Source: Ensifer canadensis (GTDB lineage Bacteria > Pseudomonadota > Alphaproteobacteria > Rhizobiales > Rhizobiaceae). From it: a DNA stretch of 64,000 bases. The stretch lies in NCBI RefSeq assembly GCF_017488845.2, contig NZ_CP083374.1, positions 591,501 to 655,500 on the forward strand, given 5' to 3'. The stretch's first letter is position 1, and every line of letters starts with the position of its first letter. The notes under the pieces were generated by a model. That model was not told where the DNA came from, did no database searches, and saw nothing but the letters and a program-made list of their open reading frames with translations. This document shows positions 54,951-63,977 of this stretch, one piece after another. The translations under genes were made by a program, and so were the position numbers.

Positions 54951-56270
54951 ATGACCGCTGAGAAAACCGCCAACGCTTTTGCGCTGTCGCGCCGGGCTCT
55001 GCTCTTAAACGGAGCGGTGGCGGCAGCCCTTGCGGTGTCTCGCCCTGCTAGCGTCGTCGCCCAAGCGAACACCACGACGCCTTTGGAGGCCGGCGAAGTT
55101 CGCCCCTTCCGCGTTGATGTCCCGGCGGCAGAGCTCGTCGATCTCAGACAGCGCCTTGCCGCGACACGCTGGCCAGACCCGGAAACGGTCGATGACCGCT
55201 CCCAGGGTGTACAACTGGCGAAGCTTCAGGCGCTGGTGCGCTACTGGGAGACGGACTACAATTGGCGCAAGGCAGAGGCGAAGCTTAATGCCTTCCCGCA
55301 GTTTCTGACTGACATCGACGGCCTCGACATTCACTTCATTCATGTGCGCTCGCGTCATGCGAACGCATTGCCGCTCATCATGACCCACGGCTGGCCCGGT
55401 TCCGTTTTCGAATTGTTGCAAGTCATTGGCCCGCTGACCGATCCGACGGCGCATGGAGGGACGGCGGAAGATGCCTTCCATGTCGTGCTTCCGTCCATTC
55501 CAGGGTTCGGCTTTTCGGAAAAGCCCAAAGGTACCGGCTGGAACCCGGATCGCGTCGCTCGCGCCTGGGACATCCTGATGAAGCGCCTTGGATATGGAAA
55601 CTACGTGTCACAGGGCGGCGATTGGGGCGCCATCATTTCCGATGCGATGGGCCGCCAGGCTCCTGCGGGTCTGCTCGGCATTCATGTGAACAGGATTGAG
55701 CGCTCGACCACCATCCCGCCGGAAGTTGCACGGGCGTTGAGAAGTGGTGATCCTGCACCGGCGAATTTGACCGCCGAGGAACGGGCAGTTTTTGACCAGG
55801 CCAGGGAGTTCCTCAGCAAGGGCTTCGGCTATGCGGCAATCATGGGAACGCGTCCACAAACCGTCGGGTATGGCCTTGCCGACTCGCCGGTTGGACTGGC
55901 AGCATGGTTCTATGACAAGCTCGCCGACTGGGTGTTCACACGCGGTGAACCGGAACGCGCGTTGGGCCGCGACGAGATCCTTGACAACATCACGCTTTAT
56001 TGGCTGACGAACACCGCGACCTCGAGCGGCCGGATTTACTGGGAAAGCAGCGCCGGCAACAGCAAGTTGGCTCCTATTGCGATCCCGGCGGCCGTGACGA
56101 TATTCCCGGGAGAGGTTTACAGGCCGCCGAAGGACTGGGTGGCACGAGCGTACCATAACCTGATCTACTACAACCGAGTGGACAAGGGTGGACACTTCGC
56201 AGCCTGGGAAGAACCGGAGCTTTTCAGCGCCGAGTTGCGCGCCGCATTCCGGCCATTGCGCCGGCTCTAG
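54951..56270 (+). CDS. Tat-exported epoxide hydrolase (EHN-type alpha/beta hydrolase)
   Basis: A 439-aa protein with a twin-arginine signal (SRRALLLNGAVAAALAVS), an EHN N-terminal domain (RPFRVDVPAAELVDLRQRLA, TRWPD) and an alpha/beta-hydrolase core. The oxyanion segment is HGWPGS, the nucleophile Asp is in QGGDWGAI, and the catalytic His is in KGGHFAAWEEPEL. It resembles microsomal/juvenile-hormone epoxide hydrolases but is exported. ATG 54951 with AAGGA is the start. A double stop TAG-TAA ends it. Confidence 0.9.
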   Translation: MTAEKTANAFALSRRALLLNGAVAAALAVSRPASVVAQANTTTPLEAGEVRPFRVDVPAAELVDLRQRLAATRWPDPETVDDRSQGVQLAKLQALVRYWETDYNWRKAEAKLNAFPQFLTDIDGLDIHFIHVRSRHANALPLIMTHGWPGSVFELLQVIGPLTDPTAHGGTAEDAFHVVLPSIPGFGFSEKPKGTGWNPDRVARAWDILMKRLGYGNYVSQGGDWGAIISDAMGRQAPAGLLGIHVNRIERSTTIPPEVARALRSGDPAPANLTAEERAVFDQAREFLSKGFGYAAIMGTRPQTVGYGLADSPVGLAAWFYDKLADWVFTRGEPERALGRDEILDNITLYWLTNTATSSGRIYWESSAGNSKLAPIAIPAAVTIFPGEVYRPPKDWVARAYHNLIYYNRVDKGGHFAAWEEPELFSAELRAAFRPLRRL

Positions 56271-56273
56271 TAA

Positions 56274-56459
56274 CGCATCGATTTCGAAGAAGCGCACGAG
56301 CCGGTGAATTTGGCGAACTCCGCTGCCACCTTCACGCAGGCGGCCTTTGAGCGCAAATCCGCGAAGACCGATCCCGGTCAGTTCGATCTCGCGCTGAAGG
56401 ATTTGGAAACGGCCATCGAGATTGTCCAGGCTGAGGAGGGAGACCATGTCGCACCTTGA
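56274..56459 (+). pseudogene. possible remnant of a helical (TPR-like) coding region
   Basis: Directly after the epoxide-hydrolase stops an open frame of 62 codons reads NLANSAATFTQAAFERKSAK and DLALKDLETAIEIVQAEEG, with coding-like composition but no start or ribosome site. It may be the 3' end of a lost gene. Weak call. Confidence 0.25.
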
Positions 56460-56551
56460 CTCCCTCCGGCGCTATGTCAGGCTTCAGATGTGAGGATGCC
56501 TCGAATTCGCATCCTCTCGATACCCTCTACGTTACTCGGGGGACTTCAGCC

Positions 56552-56966
56552 ATGGACAACGCTCAAGCTAAGAAAATGATCTTGGAGTTCTTGCGCACAC
56601 CCTGGCGGTGATCGCAACATCTCATGCAGACGGCAAGCCTGAAGCTGCGGCCATTGACTTTTCGGTGCGTGACAACCTCGAAATCGTGTTCTCGAACAGA
56701 CCCGCAAGTTCGAGAACCTGTCAGATAGAGCAAGCGTCGCACTTGTCGTCGGCTGGGACAAGAATATCACGGTTCAATATGAGGGCGACGCCATGAAGGT
56801 TTCCGCCTCCGAAATGCAGGAATACCAGAAAGCGCATCTTGAAAGCGTTCCAGTTGAGAGAGAGTTTGTCGAGAATGGTGCCGTCTTGTTTAAGGTCGTC
56901 CCTCGGTGGATGCGATATTCCGATTTCACCAAGGACCCTGTTGAACGTCTAGAGGTCCGCTTTTAG
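56552..56966 (+). pseudogene. pyridoxamine-phosphate-oxidase-fold (PPOX) gene with two frameshifts
   Basis: Starts at ATG 56552 (MDNAQAKKMILEFLR) but loses frame near 56598. The second frame reads LAVIATSHADGKPEAAAIDF and DNLEIVFSNRPA, then a second shift near 56705 restores a frame with KFENLSDRASVALVVGWDKN, to a stop at 56966. The assembled product would be a roughly 137-aa flavin-reductase-like PPOX protein. Degenerate. Confidence 0.7.
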
Positions 56967-57059
56967 TGCCACGCGAGCGTGCGCTGACCAACTATCTGCG
57001 GAAGAATGCCAGTACGCGGTGCCAGACGTAGCATACGCGGTATCCCGATCGCACCTTGA

Positions 57060-57240
57060 TCGGATAATTCCACCACAGGAGTTCGCTGATGTTGCTGCTT
57101 GTGGCCCGTTGACGATGGCGGTGAGTGTGCTGGTCAAGTAGGCCAAGGGATCGATGGCGTTGAGCTTGCAGGTCTCAATGAGCGTGGCGATAGTGGCTGA
57201 GCTTTCGGCCCCGGCGTCGTGCCCCGCGAAGAGTGCGGTC
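57060..57240 (-). mobile_element. IS66-family transposase (TnpC) C-terminal remnant
   Basis: On the minus strand the sequence reads FAGHDAGAESSATIATLIET, KLNAIDPLAYLTSTLTAIVN and then, after a frameshift, ISELLWWNYP. This matches the conserved C-terminus of IS66 TnpC (GHDAGAE...LIETCKLN...PYAYL...LPWNY, as I recall it). No TnpA/TnpB or ends are seen; it is a fragment in the decay zone 56.3-57.3 kb. Confidence 0.7.
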
Positions 57241-57318
57241 TAGCGCCATCGTCCGTTCATTCTGCCCATGTCGGCGATCACCGGTTTTGGCTGTCACACA
57301 GCCAGGCGGATTTCCGGA

Positions 57319-57783
57319 TTACTGCACCCGGTTCGGGCACAACGCCTTGTACTGGTCCAAGGCTACATCGTAGCCGGAGGCGCTCGAGCCGTCCAACGGC
57401 TCCCCGCCGCCTGCCTCGACCAGTAGGTATTCGGTGCTCATCCCGGTCGGATCATAGTCCGGGTTCGACCCTTTGAACTGGTAGCCTTGTCCATTGAGCG
57501 TGATGAACGTGCCGGTTTTGCAGTTGGCCGAGATTTCCGTCAGCAGCTCCACCTTCAGTTCGTCCGCGATGCACTTCGGCGTTACCTTCTGCACGTACTC
57601 CCGGCAAAAGGCGGTGGCATTCTCCCGCGTGTGTTTCGTGAATATTTTGGCGTGAGTCGTCCCGATGTTCGACTTCTTCACCACCGTCACCTCCATGCCG
57701 GCACGCGAGCCGTAATAGAGCGTCTCCGCCTTTGCCGCGCTCATGGCGAGCAACAGCCCGATCGTCGTGGCAATACGCATCAT
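57319..57783 (-). CDS. small exported protein of unknown function
   Basis: A 154-aa protein with a signal peptide (about 1-19, ending AKAE) and a beta-rich mature part. It has three Cys in the middle (FCREYV, PKCIADEL, ANCKTGTF) and one near the C-terminus (ALCPNRV). I do not recognise a characterised family. The start is either of two adjacent ATGs at 57783/57780. Stand-alone gene. Confidence 0.75.
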   Translation of the reverse strand: MMRIATTIGLLLAMSAAKAETLYYGSRAGMEVTVVKKSNIGTTHAKIFTKHTRENATAFCREYVQKVTPKCIADELKVELLTEISANCKTGTFITLNGQGYQFKGSNPDYDPTGMSTEYLLVEAGGGEPLDGSSASGYDVALDQYKALCPNRVQ

Positions 57784-57928
57784 TTCCCCTGTGTAATTCC
57801 GCGTTGGAGCAACATACCACGATCAACCCTCCGTTGCGTACCTTCCCCCTTGTGCAGCGCGAAGCCCCTTGGGGCTCGGCGCTGGCAACATGACCGCTAT
57901 CTTCAGAAAGATGGTTTTTGCGAGGGGC

Positions 57929-59512
57929 TCAATGAGCACCGGCGCCGCCTCCAGCGCCCGGCTTTTGGGTCAGCAACAAAGCAACCGCAGCGATTGCGAG
58001 CACGACCCCGATGACAGCGAAGGTGTCGCTGAAACCCAGAATGAGCGCCTGGCGTCGAACGACTTGGCCCAGAGCCGCGATCGCCTTGTGACTGGCAAGA
58101 ACCGGGTCGGAAACGCCGTGCGCCATGAAGTAACTGGCAGTCTGGGAGAGACGGTCGCGGACCTCCTCCCGGGCAAGGGTCACCGACTGGCCGATAATGT
58201 TCGAATGAAACTGCTCACGCTTCGTCAGGATCGTGCCGAGCGTTGCCGTGCCGATGGCGCCGCCGAGGTTGCGCAACATGTTGGACAGCCCCGAGGCCGC
58301 AGCTGCGTCGGACGGCACAATACCAGCCGTGGTGATGGCGGTGATCGGCGTCAGCACCAGCGCCTGTCCGATCGCACGCACGATGTTGGGGATCCAGAAC
58401 TGATCGCCGGCACTGTCCGCCGAAAGGGTAATGTTCATGAAGCAGCTGATCGCAAAGATCGAGATGCCGAGGAAACCGATGTAACGGACGTCGAACCGTT
58501 TCATCAGGACAGGGACGAGCGGAATGAGCAGCAACTGCGGCAAACCCGTCCAAGCCAGGACGTTGCCGATCTGCTCGGCGTTGTATCGCTGAACCTGGCC
58601 CAAATATTGCGGCAGAATATAAACGCTACCGAAAAGCGCGACACCGACGAGCATATTGACGGCAACGCCGATCCCGAAATTGCGCTGTGCCAGCAGACGC
58701 AGCTTCACCAGTGGTTTCTTCACGGTGAGTTCAATCCAGATGAAAGCGGCAAGAAAGACGAAGGCAACAATGCTGAGCTTGACGATGAATGGAGAGGAGA
58801 ACCAATCCTCCTTGTTGCCTTCCTCAAGCACGGTCTGAAAAGCGGCGAGCCCGACGGTCATCGCAATGATGCCTGCCCAGTCACCTTCCTTCAGGAGGTG
58901 GAGCTGCATCGGCTGCTTGTCGAGCGTCAGGGCAAGGGCAACGACCATGAGGGCGCTCGGTACGGCGTTGATGAAAAAGATAGACTGCCAACCGTAGTTT
59001 TCGGTCAGATAGCCGCCGATCGTCGGGCCGATCGCCGGGGCAAACGTGACCGACAGAGCAAAGAATGCCAGGCCGAGCGGCTGCTGCGTCTTCGGAAGCT
59101 TGGTCAGCACCATGGTAAACGCCATGGGGATCAGAACGCCACCGGCAAAGCCCTGCAACCCGCGCAGAAGGATCATCGTTCCAAGGTCGTGAGCAAAGGC
59201 ACAGGCAATCGAAAACAACGGGAAGAGAACGGAGTTTACCAGAATGTATCGGCGGAACGAGAAGACGCTGCTGAAATAGGCCGTCAAGGGAATGACGACG
59301 ATTTCGCCGATCAGGTAGGAGGTGGAGATCCAGGCGCCATTATCGATGCCGGTACCAATGCCGCCCTCGATATCGAGCAATGAGGCATTGGTAATCTGGA
59401 TGTTGAGAATGGCCATGAACGCGCCGATCATGCCGGCGAGTACGGCGATCCAATCCCTGGTGCTGGCCCGCGGCTGCGAGCCGACTGTGGTGGTTGAAAT
59501 TTCGGAGGACAT
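57929..59512 (-). CDS. DHA2-family MFS multidrug transporter (EmrB-like)
   Basis: A 527-aa proton-driven exporter with about 14 membrane segments. DHA2 motifs are MAILNIQITNASLLDI (helix 1), RGLQGFAGGVLIPMAF and the motif-C-like FAPAIGPTIGGYLTENY. ATG 59512 with AGGAG nine bases upstream is used; the frame is open to 59806 inside the adaptor gene. It is 25 bases after the EmrA-like adaptor and forms the tripartite pump with it and a TolC channel encoded elsewhere. Confidence 0.93.
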   Translation of the reverse strand: MSSEISTTTVGSQPRASTRDWIAVLAGMIGAFMAILNIQITNASLLDIEGGIGTGIDNGAWISTSYLIGEIVVIPLTAYFSSVFSFRRYILVNSVLFPLFSIACAFAHDLGTMILLRGLQGFAGGVLIPMAFTMVLTKLPKTQQPLGLAFFALSVTFAPAIGPTIGGYLTENYGWQSIFFINAVPSALMVVALALTLDKQPMQLHLLKEGDWAGIIAMTVGLAAFQTVLEEGNKEDWFSSPFIVKLSIVAFVFLAAFIWIELTVKKPLVKLRLLAQRNFGIGVAVNMLVGVALFGSVYILPQYLGQVQRYNAEQIGNVLAWTGLPQLLLIPLVPVLMKRFDVRYIGFLGISIFAISCFMNITLSADSAGDQFWIPNIVRAIGQALVLTPITAITTAGIVPSDAAAASGLSNMLRNLGGAIGTATLGTILTKREQFHSNIIGQSVTLAREEVRDRLSQTASYFMAHGVSDPVLASHKAIAALGQVVRRQALILGFSDTFAVIGVVLAIAAVALLLTQKPGAGGGAGAH

Positions 59513-59537
59513 GGCTGCAATCTCCTCACCTTTGCCA

Positions 59538-60737
59538 TCAGACCCGGTTGCCCTGAGCGGCAGCTTTGGTATCGATACTCGGCTGCACCGACATGCCGGG
59601 GCGAAGATCGCCGGTAGCGGCGCTTTTACCGTCAAGAATGATTTTGACCGGGATCCGTTGGACGACCTTTGTGAAGTTGCCCGTGGCGTTATCAGGCGGA
59701 AGCAGGGCGAACTCCTGGCCACTTGCCGGCGCGATGCTGTCGACACGGCCATGATAGGTGCGGCCGGGGAACATATCGACTTCGAGATCGACAGTTTGAC
59801 CGGCATGCACGTCGGTCAACTGTGTTTCCTTGTAATTGGCGATCACATAGACCGCCGTGATTGGCACGATCGACATCAGCTGCGTGCCGGCCTGAACATA
59901 TTGGCCGACCCTTAGCGTGCGGTTGCCCACCGAGCCGTCAACAGGCGCGAGGATGGTCGCATAGGAAAGATCGAGTTCGGCCTGGCGTTGAAGGGCCAGG
60001 CCACGGGCAAGAGCGGCCTTTGCCTGGGCAACCTCGGCGTTCAAAAGATCAACCTGTTTGATCGCGGCGTCGAGAACGGCGCTGTCGCGCGCGACGGCGG
60101 CCCTGGCTACCCCGATCTGCGAGGCTGCCTGCTCAGCGGTCCGCACCGGGCCATATCCTGTGGTCGCAAGATTCGAATAGCGCTTGTCATTCTGTTGCGC
60201 GAAGGTCTCGTTGGCCTTGTCGACGTCGACGGTCGCGCGTGCTGCGGCGATCGTCGATTGCTGGATGTCGAGGGCGGCTTCCTTGGCAGAAAGCGTAGCC
60301 TCGGCGGCAGCGACATCAGCCTTCGCCTGGTCGAGCGCGGATCTGAAATCGCGATCGTCGATTCTTGCAAGCGGTTGACCAGCGATGACCGTTTGGTTGT
60401 CGCTGACAAGCACTTCGATAATATGGCCGGACACCTTCGGAGCGATCGTGCTGGAGTCGGCCTTCACATAGGCATCATCCGTTGACACGTGGAAGCGGCC
60501 AACCGTCCAATAGTCATGGCCGAAATAGGCTGCGGCGGCAATCAACGCGAGCGCAGTTGCCCCGATGAGCAGAGAGCGGCCCGAGCGTTTGCGGGCCGTC
60601 CTTGCTTCGGCCGACCCGGCCAGCTCTGCTACGCGTGGCGGCTTGCCGGCATCGAGCGTTGCAGGCACCGCTTCCGCAACCGCATGAGCGGCGGAGGGGA
60701 CGTTGTTATTCAGGGCATGCAGCTTATTGCTAGGCAT
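59538..60737 (-). CDS. EmrA/HlyD-type membrane-fusion protein
   Basis: A 399-aa adaptor: a cytoplasmic N-terminus, one membrane helix (about 53-72), lipoyl-like halves (TIAPKVSGHIIEVLVSDNQT and ILAPVDGSVGNRTLRVG), a helical hairpin (about 125-225) and a beta-barrel (PITAVYVIANYKETQLTDV, DMFPGRTYHGRVDSIAP). ATG 60737 has GGAG ten bases upstream. It is the first gene of the emr-type operon, divergent from TetR. Confidence 0.92.
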   Translation of the reverse strand: MPSNKLHALNNNVPSAAHAVAEAVPATLDAGKPPRVAELAGSAEARTARKRSGRSLLIGATALALIAAAAYFGHDYWTVGRFHVSTDDAYVKADSSTIAPKVSGHIIEVLVSDNQTVIAGQPLARIDDRDFRSALDQAKADVAAAEATLSAKEAALDIQQSTIAAARATVDVDKANETFAQQNDKRYSNLATTGYGPVRTAEQAASQIGVARAAVARDSAVLDAAIKQVDLLNAEVAQAKAALARGLALQRQAELDLSYATILAPVDGSVGNRTLRVGQYVQAGTQLMSIVPITAVYVIANYKETQLTDVHAGQTVDLEVDMFPGRTYHGRVDSIAPASGQEFALLPPDNATGNFTKVVQRIPVKIILDGKSAATGDLRPGMSVQPSIDTKAAAQGNRV

Positions 60738-60782
60738 TGTTATTCTCCGGAACAGGTCGCGAAGGCTACGGCCTCTGGTTAA

Positions 60783-60819
60783 TTGGAAATTTGATATTTT
60801 CCAAAATACGCGCTATAAA
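60783..60819 (+). promoter_or_regulatory. TetR promoter with dyad operator
   Basis: The dyad TTGGAAA-N8-TTTCCAA (60783-60804) overlaps a TTGATA (60791-60796), which is 17 bases from TATAAA (60814-60819), a good plus-strand promoter for the TetR gene. A further half-like GGAAATTTGGAAA occurs near 60832-60844. Binding there would repress both directions. Confidence 0.55.
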
Positions 60820-60850
60820 ATCGAAGTCAACGGAAATTTGGAAACTCACG

Positions 60851-61507
60851 ATGGTCCAAAATCACAAAATCGAGAAGAGATCGCGAGGCCGGCCCCAGGT
60901 GCGGTGCGACGAGGACACCAGGAATATCATCATCGAGGCCGCAAACAGGCAGTTCCACGAGAACGGATACGCAGCAGCCAGCATTGCGGCGATCGCGCAA
61001 GAGGCGGGCGTCTCGACCAAAACGCTCTACAGGCTTTTCCCGACGAAGGCCGACGTCTTTTCGGACCTGATTTCCGATCGTATCGCCCGCTTCCTGTTGG
61101 CGCTGGATGTGGGCACGCTTGCGACGACGGACCTGCGGCAGGGTCTCGAGCGGATGCTGACGGCCTATGGCATGCTGACGCTCTCCGACGATACCATCAC
61201 CATCACGCGCCTTGTCATCGGCGAGTCCGACCGCTTCCCGGAGATCGCAGCCTCCTTTTATGAGCAGGCGATCGTCAAGACCAACAACTTGATGGAGGAT
61301 TGGTTGCGTAAGCAGGCCGATCGCGGCGCCCTTGCGCTTGCAGATCCGCATGCCGCTTGCGGGATGCTTCGCGGGATGATGGTCATGGAACCCCAGCGGG
61401 CCGCCATGCTGCGTCAGAAACCGGCGCCCCGCATCGAAGAGATTGCCGCGCGCGCGCGGATGTGCGCGGATTTGTTTCTAAGGGGCACTGCGACTGCTCG
61501 ATCTTGA
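60851..61507 (+). CDS. TetR-family repressor of the EmrAB-like pump
   Basis: A 218-aa TetR protein with a basic N-terminal arm (KRSRGRPQVR), HTH ASIAAIAQEAGVSTKTLYRL then FPTKADVFSDL, and a TetR_C domain. ATG 60851 is the start; the longer frame from 60737 is not coding. It is divergent from the pump genes and probably represses them. Confidence 0.9.
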   Translation: MVQNHKIEKRSRGRPQVRCDEDTRNIIIEAANRQFHENGYAAASIAAIAQEAGVSTKTLYRLFPTKADVFSDLISDRIARFLLALDVGTLATTDLRQGLERMLTAYGMLTLSDDTITITRLVIGESDRFPEIAASFYEQAIVKTNNLMEDWLRKQADRGALALADPHAACGMLRGMMVMEPQRAAMLRQKPAPRIEEIAARARMCADLFLRGTATARS

Positions 61508-61534
61508 CGGTATGTTACCGGCGTTGCGCCCTGA

Positions 61535-61771
61535 CTATTCGGTCGAGCCGAAATCGTTGTCCCAGGACTCCAACATGGCGTCGGCCAGTGTGCACGAACC
61601 AGCATCGAGTTGATCCATCGTGGGAGCAGCCAATGCCAACCGCACCCATGCCAATATCACGCTCCCTGACCAACGGCTTGCCATTGGGCGCAACTTATTT
61701 TGCGCGAGGCATTCCATCACGCTGAATTTGTCGCACCCAATGAGCCTTGCGGCGGCGTCGATCCGGCTCAC
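61535..61771 (-). CDS. possible small protein, unknown
   Basis: A 78-codon open frame from GTG 61771 to TAG at 61535, 46 bases downstream of the gene at 61818 and on the same strand. No recognised motif, no clear ribosome site. It may be non-coding. The remainder of the gap 61508-61817 shows nothing else. Confidence 0.25.
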   Translation of the reverse strand: MSRIDAAARLIGCDKFSVMECLAQNKLRPMASRWSGSVILAWVRLALAAPTMDQLDAGSCTLADAMLESWDNDFGSTE

Positions 61772-61817
61772 CTACAAAGTCGTATCTCCATCCTTGTAGG
61801 GGCTCTGTCGCCAATTA

Positions 61818-62477
61818 TTAGTCCCGTTGCCGTTGTGGAGCCAACGCCATCGTCTGCGCATAGGCGAGCGGAGAGCGGTTGCCCGGCATGTTTTCGTCCA
61901 GCACCAGCGTCTTGAGATCGCCGGCGCGAACATCGAGAGATATGGCACGATCGAGCTTATCGATCGACCAAACGGCGTAACCGAATGCCGAGTCAAATCC
62001 ACAATCGCAGCCGCAATCGCCTTTGGCGATTTTCGACGGTCTTTTAGATAGGCACATGATCTGCGGTTTTGGCAACTTGTAGCAATGCCCCTCATACGCA
62101 TAACCATAAATCACACCGATGCTTTTTATATAATCCACTTTACCACCCAAACTAACAGGAAGGAAACTATAAGACTTTCCATCAAATACCGCTATTGTTA
62201 CTCCATTGCCGACAACTCCGGAGCTCTTCAAAATATAATCAATTAACCTTCCAATATCATCAATTATGCTGTCGTCTCCAATACTTCTGATCTTACCATC
62301 AATCTCAGATATCATTTCATTAATATTTTCATCTTTATTTTGTTTATCATAAAATTTCGCCGGCCGCCCATACAGTCTAATATCTCCTGGACGATAAGCC
62401 TCGTATTCAATTACATCTTTTAGACCTTCTAGATCTTTTGCATTTCCAACAACAGGATTAACATAACAACCACTCAT
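61818..62477 (-). CDS. unknown protein, AT-rich 5' part, Cys-rich GDCGCDCG segment
   Basis: A 219-aa protein from ATG 62477 with a strong AGGAGGG site. Residues 1-145 are encoded by DNA at roughly one third GC by eye, with many AT-rich codons, unlike any neighbour. From about 150 (GDCGCDCGFDSAFGYAVW) to the end the DNA is GC-rich again. The first part has Gly/Asp/Ile-rich text (VVGNGVTIAVFDGKSYSFLP, GVIYGYAYEGHCYKLP). No signal peptide or known domain. It starts 16 bases after the metalloprotease stop, so they are co-transcribed. Likely acquired by transfer; function unknown. Confidence 0.7.
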   Translation of the reverse strand: MSGCYVNPVVGNAKDLEGLKDVIEYEAYRPGDIRLYGRPAKFYDKQNKDENINEMISEIDGKIRSIGDDSIIDDIGRLIDYILKSSGVVGNGVTIAVFDGKSYSFLPVSLGGKVDYIKSIGVIYGYAYEGHCYKLPKPQIMCLSKRPSKIAKGDCGCDCGFDSAFGYAVWSIDKLDRAISLDVRAGDLKTLVLDENMPGNRSPLAYAQTMALAPQRQRD

Positions 62478-62493
62478 CTTTCCCTCCTATGGC

Positions 62494-63678
62494 TCATCTT
62501 GAACCGATGATTTCACGCCACGCAAAATTCTCTTCCAGCAGTTCGGCCGCCGCTCCACCCGCCGCGGCAATGACGGCGTTTGCCGCTTGGTCAAGGCGCA
62601 GTGTGTTCGGATCAAGCGTTCTCAATGCGGTAGCAAGCGCCGCGCCCACCGCGTCGCGTGCAGCGGTCAGTGCCAGCTTGAAATACAGCGGCTTGATGCT
62701 GAATGCGTCCGCCGTCGCCTGACGAAACGTATCGAATTCGTCCCGCGCCAGTTCCCGGATATCAACATCCAGAAGCCGGCTGTCGGCGCAGCCATTTGCA
62801 ACCAGGTCCCGATGGTAAATCGCAACGATACTATCGAAGATGGCGCCGACGAACGGCAGCGCGCGGTCGTGCACTTCGTGGGTCACTGCGGACATTTGCC
62901 GGAAATTGGTCGCCAGGCGGATCTGCCTCTCGGGGCTGGTTTCCGCAAAGCGGTTCAGTTCGTTGTAGAGCAGCAGGTTGCCTCTCGTTCGTCGCAGAAG
63001 CCGGTCAATCGCAGAATCGAAATGGAGGAACGAGATCAGCGAAACACAGTCGGAAAAAGCTTCGGAGAACGAAAAGAAGTCGCCGTCGGGCGATATCGCG
63101 GTGGGCACGTCTGTCTCCGACAGCATTATGAGGTGCCCGACTTCGTGCGCGATCGTGTCAAAATTCAACGCATAGGGTCGAAGTATGCCGTCGACATCGG
63201 ACCAGCCGAGTTCCAGAAAGCCATAGCCCGCCTGCGCATTGTCCCAATCGGCAAAAGGAATAATCTCAAGCCTCGGAAAACTTTGATTGAAGAACCAGTG
63301 GATCGGCCGCCCGAGATAACTCTGCCAGATGTCGAGAACGAAACGTACGCAGGCGTAGGCGTGGATGGCGAGAAATGGCCGGGAGGTCGGATCGATGTTG
63401 TCGAAGTGACGATCGGGGCCTGGCCTCACCGGCGCACGCCTTGCCCCATCGAATGGTGGCAAACCCGCTAGTCCGTAGGGCCGCTTGTCATAGAGTGGAT
63501 CAGCGACATACATGAAAAGGTCGCTGGGGCCCTCGCCGATTTCGTCGCGCGGGATCGACAGCCACACACGATCGGGCTGTTCGTATCCTGGAATGAAGGG
63601 CGGCTGGGGATAAATCCAGAAACGCGTGCCGAGACGCGCGTTTGCAGAGTCGAGGGCATCGTCCCGAAGCAGACGCAT
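62494..63678 (-). CDS. HEVGH zinc metalloprotease-like protein (gluzincin type)
   Basis: A 394-aa protein. The motif HEVGH (His178, Glu179, His182) followed by FSEAFSD (Glu206, Asp210) matches the HExxH...NExxSD zinc site of thermolysin-like gluzincins. No signal peptide or membrane segment is seen, and the N-terminal 170 residues (RFWIYPQPPFIPGYEQPD, DLFMYVADPLYDKRPYG) have no family I can name. ATG 63678 has a GAGGGGGG site about ten bases upstream. It is 35 bases downstream of the helical protein at 63714 and 16 bases upstream of the unknown at 61818, all on one strand. Confidence 0.7.
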   Translation of the reverse strand: MRLLRDDALDSANARLGTRFWIYPQPPFIPGYEQPDRVWLSIPRDEIGEGPSDLFMYVADPLYDKRPYGLAGLPPFDGARRAPVRPGPDRHFDNIDPTSRPFLAIHAYACVRFVLDIWQSYLGRPIHWFFNQSFPRLEIIPFADWDNAQAGYGFLELGWSDVDGILRPYALNFDTIAHEVGHLIMLSETDVPTAISPDGDFFSFSEAFSDCVSLISFLHFDSAIDRLLRRTRGNLLLYNELNRFAETSPERQIRLATNFRQMSAVTHEVHDRALPFVGAIFDSIVAIYHRDLVANGCADSRLLDVDIRELARDEFDTFRQATADAFSIKPLYFKLALTAARDAVGAALATALRTLDPNTLRLDQAANAVIAAAGGAAAELLEENFAWREIIGSR

Positions 63679-63713
63679 CGCACAATTGCCCCCCTCGATT
63701 GAAAATCCGGCAA

Positions 63714-63977
63714 TTAAGGATTCAATTTATAAGTGTTTACTAATTTTGAGTCAATGCCGCCCGCCTCAAGGTCCCGAACAAAGGTATTCGTCGCAACCCA
63801 CGAGGTGCTTGCACGGGCCGCATTTCGTTTCGTCGCGATGGCTCGCGCGCTTTGCAGCGCAAGCAGCGCGTCCAGTCTTTTTTGTCTCACCATCTCATTC
63901 CGCAGCTCTTTGAGCTTCTCCGCCCGACACCCCGCAGCGCGCAAGATCGCTTCCAACTGACGCTCTCGAAAGTTCAT
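63714..63977 (-). CDS. small helical protein, possibly the 3' end of a larger gene
   Basis: From ATG 63977 an 87-aa protein rich in Arg/Lys/Ala/Leu, predicted helical (RERQLEAILRAAGC, RQKRLDALLALQSARAIATK), ending NTYKLNP. The frame remains open to the window edge (preceding codons read LTTIARD), and the ATG has no good ribosome site. It may therefore be the C-terminal part of a longer protein starting beyond 64000. Unknown function; same strand and close to the metalloprotease gene. Confidence 0.55.
   Translation of the reverse strand: MNFRERQLEAILRAAGCRAEKLKELRNEMVRQKRLDALLALQSARAIATKRNAARASTSWVATNTFVRDLEAGGIDSKLVNTYKLNP

Noticed and set aside
57869..59383. Plus-strand open frame of 504 codons
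   Set aside because: Antisense to the EmrB-like transporter; low-complexity Arg/Asp/Gln text.
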